From NCBI GenBank assembly GCA_003439945.1, contig QVRM01005398.1, positions 156,001 through 220,000 of the forward strand: a stretch of 64,000 bases of DNA, in the 5' to 3' direction. A model generated the notes under the pieces. The model was not told the origin of the DNA and searched no databases. It saw nothing but the letters and a program-made list of their open reading frames with translations. Each line of letters starts with the position of its first letter. The stretch's first letter is position 1. This document shows positions 60,860-64,000 of the stretch, in pieces. The stretch is from Dermanyssus gallinae. Its lineage: Eukaryota > Arthropoda > Arachnida > Mesostigmata > Dermanyssidae. The position numbers and the translations under genes are program-made.

Positions 60860-62210
60860 AAACCACTGCTTGAGGGCAACTAGCGCGGCCGCATTTTCAC
60901 GTTGCACTTTAATTGATCTTCTCTGCAGCAAAATTTTCGGGGGGCTTTTCCCCCAATTTTTCTCAGGAAATCCCCAGATTTGCCTATGACCCCTAATGTT
61001 TCAATGGCAACTGGCTATACTATTAAAGTTAAAAAAGTCCAACTCTTCTTCAGACTTTTTGTTGCTCCGCTTAATTGGCGGAAACAGCGCCAGCTGATCT
61101 CGAAGCTCGACTCCTGTAAGACGGCACCAGCGTGTCCCACACGGTTACGCTCTACGCAAGGGCCTTTCCGGAGAACTACGAAACCCAGGACATCCCGTCT
61201 GGCCGTAAGGCTGAGTCCGCTGCCATTTTGACTGACTTCTTTTTGCAAGGCACGTTAGCGGATGGCAGTGCTTTTAAAATCTCTTCCTTGAGGGCAGCGT
61301 GACGCGAGTGTTTCTCGCAGCTCCTAGAACAGCTGAGGTCATGCTCTCCCGTCGGCGACACCGGTGGGTTGTGAAGGGCAGCAAGTATGGGGCGCACATA
61401 TAGCCACCCCTGATCGCTGGCCAGCAACGATTTCGGAGTATCGTATTGTTCGGCGTTGTTTCCAACTCCGACGAGGCGATTGCTTGAAATCATTTGGCGC
61501 TCAATTTGTTCAAAGCTGCTAGTAGGCGCGCCTTGTCAATGCAATGCAGCGGCCATGCCGTCCAGGAGTTTCTTTTGATCGGCTTTGACTGCGACAGTAT
61601 CCAGGGCAGACTGGCTTGTGTCATCAAGCATCAGGCGGTGACGGGCGGCAAAGTCCTCTTTTTTAAACTCCCTAAGCCGTTCTAGAAATGGCTTGGCGTT
61701 CGGGGAAGCTATCGATAAAATCAACCCTTGAAGAATAGTAACTGAACCCAAGAATGTGGTGTGGACCAGATCCGTTGCACGTCGGATACATATACCTTCG
61801 GCTGAGGTGAGAAGGGTAGCCTGGTCCCAACTTCCCCATCCAAACTCAAGCTTAACACCTGCTTCACGTACCGTCCTAGCTTCTCGTCAAATGTTTGTAG
61901 AATACCCCTCTGGGCAGACGCGTCCATGTAGCAAAGAATATGAATTAGTCCTGGCGTCGAGAAGCTAGTCCACATCAAGCATATTGCGGGGAGCTCCAAG
62001 AAGCTCGATGTTTTTATCGGCGCATAGCTTGATCTCAGGAAGCAGGCCCTGCGTCTGGCACACGTACTCGTCACGAAAGGCGAAGTCGCATGACAAAACG
62101 TACAGCTTACTCTTTGAAGCATTAAGTTGCAATCCAAAGGCGAGACCGAAATCGATAATATTTTCCACATCACTACGCAGAATCAATAGTACCGCCAATC
62201 GTTCCATCGT
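60860..62210 (-). mobile_element. RPDG-family retroelement, reverse transcriptase to C-terminus
   Basis: On the - strand, FGLAFGLQLNASKSKLYVLS (~62155-62095) matches the post-YADD palm. GEHDLSCSRSCEKHSRHAAL near 61340 corresponds to the Cys/His cluster, and LRPDGMSWVSW near 61190 to the RPDG motif. IKVQRENAAALVAL near 60915 matches the terminal motif. Frames are broken between these blocks. It shares its order of motifs with the copies at 21.2 and 32 kb. Confidence 0.72.
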
Positions 62211-62867
62211 CTAAGAACCACGGCTTAAAATCTGAATGACTGACAAATCACCAGGCAGCAAAGCGCCGGGCCACAACGGTTTCCTTGCTGTTCCCTTTTG
62301 AAAGTACGATTTCTTCCGCCTAAACGTGACTGGATGGGCTTGTGTACATTTGGTAGACTGCGGAATACAGTGCTAAAAAAGTTTGATCGACCTACGTCCT
62401 TTCTCAGAACATTAGAGGAATTTTTAAACCCACGTTCATTAACACCTTATTTGATACCGAGTTCATATTTGCAAAAGCACTTGCAGTGTTGGCAGAACCT
62501 CACTCAACTCCACAAACCAGTTGAACAGGAGCAATTTAATCGACAATCGGCTCCATGGGTTTGCGGAATAGCACCCCGCACGCTAGCCGGCGACGGATAT
62601 TCCCGACTGCTATCGGGTGCAAACCGCCGAACTTTTTCTGTGATGCTATAAGGTTAGCACCATATAAATAACTATGTGCGAACACTGGTAGACAGCCGTT
62701 CATGAGAAGTTTACAGAGGTAGGTAAGAGCAAGGAAGAGAGCGCGATCTGATCACTCTTTCCAATACGATTTATTAGGTATCTGGGCTTGACGTCGTCAG
62801 GGTCTCCACTTGAGCTAATTGGGAAATTTTGAATTGCTTCTCGGTATACATATATATAAAGGGGGTA

Positions 62868-63192
62868 TTCAAATTAAAAGGTATCAAACGTCGTAACAAC
62901 CATACCGGTTGAAATTTGAATATGCCGATTCAGGATAACGTATTAAGACGCCTAAAGAGGACGCGGATGGAGTGTTCGGCGTGGTTATGCACGGACGCCG
63001 GCGCATGGCGAAGGACAGAAGCACATAGTTGTGTGTCCCCTCCAATTGACGCGACAGCGCGTGTGAAGACACCATAGCATTCCTATTGGAAAATTTGACG
63101 ATTGAAAAGCAGCGATGTGTTATCAGATTTCTGACTACGAAAGGTGTTCAACCGGCCGATCTTTATCGCCCAACGGTATCCGTATACGGGCA

Positions 63193-63200
<8 letters not shown>
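62868..63200 (+). mobile_element. 5' end of a mariner-like element with N-terminal transposase fragment
   Basis: A frame near 63093-63200 reads LTIEKQRCVIRFLTTKG followed by VQPADLYRPTVSVYGQD. This is like the N-terminal helix-turn-helix of mariner transposases with the QRxVIRFL...YG pattern. The frame runs into a (TA)n tract at ~63198 and is lost. The stretch beginning GGGGGTATTCAAATTAAAAG at ~62864 could be the element's terminal region. Only the 5' third is present. Confidence 0.55.
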
Positions 63201-63242
<42 letters not shown>

Positions 63243-64000
63243 CGAGTATATGCTAATGGAAAAACGGATCTTCCAAAGATAATTCCAACTTTCAATCTAT
63301 AGCGACAGATGAACTTGAAGTTAAACACAAATATTTCAGCATGTGCAGCACTCAAAAATGCTGCAAATGGATATCTTATACACTGAGTATTGGCAACAGG
63401 CTGCATCATCTTGTACGTTTTGTTGTTGACCCGGCACTATCAAGCAAGCGTTTTACATTTGCTTAATTATAAGCAACGCAACACGGTTAATTTGAACGAA
63501 ACGTATTTATTGAAGACTATGCTGCGTTGCTAGTGAAATATCAGTTTACTTGGATTTTCTGGAAATCAGTACGATGAATTTATTGCAGCCATTTGCTACT
63601 AATAACCCTAACGAATCCACGTATCATTGTTCCAAATTTGTCATTTTAATTATTAACAAATTCGTCTTGTTAACAAGCAAACAAAATGTTCGAGTATAGA
63701 AGAGGTACTCAATACAGTGCGATATATATTTGACCCCAGGGACGGAGACTTTTACAGAGAGAAATCGGAAAGCAGCCTGTTTGTCGCCAAGGGGCCACTA
63801 AAAAGGAAAAGGACTGCGCAGTTTGCGTGCACACACCCCATTTATATATATATATATATATCAGATGCCTCGAGTCTCGAGGCCATCAAAATGCGCATCC
63901 ACAGCGGCGATGACCGGACGTTTTCACTGGACCAAGATTTCCCTCACCGAGCTCAATCTTGCGGCTTAGGAATTTAAACAAAATTGATTTAAAAGTATGC
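63201..64000. other. Unassigned AT-rich DNA to the window end
   Basis: (TA)n lies at ~63198-63247 and 63842-63860. No gene is supported. Confidence 0.5.

Overview
This is eukaryotic DNA, almost certainly from an arthropod. A chelicerate of the tick/mite group is my best guess, from the retroelement types and the sparse genes, but this is inference. The window is gene-poor and repeat-rich. I support only two conserved protein-coding genes. (1) A two-exon mitochondrial ribosomal protein L47 gene (uL29m) lies on the + strand, 37746-39623. (2) An inhibitor-of-apoptosis gene lies on the - strand, 47267 down to 45197, with three BIR domains, a UBA-like region and a C-terminal RING finger in a separate exon. 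Its first exon was not found. Both have GC-rich coding sequence and clean GT-AG splice sites that keep frame.

Most of the rest is interspersed repeats. DNA transposons: one nearly intact mariner (56585-57904, perfect 31-bp terminal inverted repeats, transposase with one frameshift), three decayed mariner-like remnants (8.4, 12.9 and 62.9 kb) and a decayed Tc1-like remnant (27.3 kb). Non-LTR retrotransposon fragments lie at 10.3, 15.1, 25.1, 30.6, 32.0, 35.9, 40.2, 59.3 and 60.9 kb, plus 21.2 kb. Three of them share a C-terminal RPDG motif and a later Q-R-E-N-A-A motif. I see three tRNA-derived SINE families (four, two and two copies). Family A copies carry target-site duplications, two of them at nested insertions.

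The third layer is palindromic DNA: a 1.2-kb imperfect inverted repeat centred on a (TA)n tract (49.0-50.2 kb), a 1.14-kb foldback element (17.6-18.8 kb) with two relatives, a tandemly duplicated block of inverted repeats inside the L47 intron, and several short hairpins, one of them a 59-bp near-perfect palindrome. (TA)n microsatellites occur throughout and often form the loop of these inverted repeats. CAA/CAG-type repeats cluster at 2.0, 6.8-7.3, 11.3 and 51.5-53 kb. One of these clusters adjoins a promoter-like cluster (CCAAT, CRE, TATA) on the - strand.

No rRNA, functional tRNA gene, CRISPR array or operon-like arrangement was seen. Many longer reading frames are low-complexity translations of microsatellites and were left out. 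I found no convincing new protein system; the unusual material is structural, namely palindromes and nested repeats.
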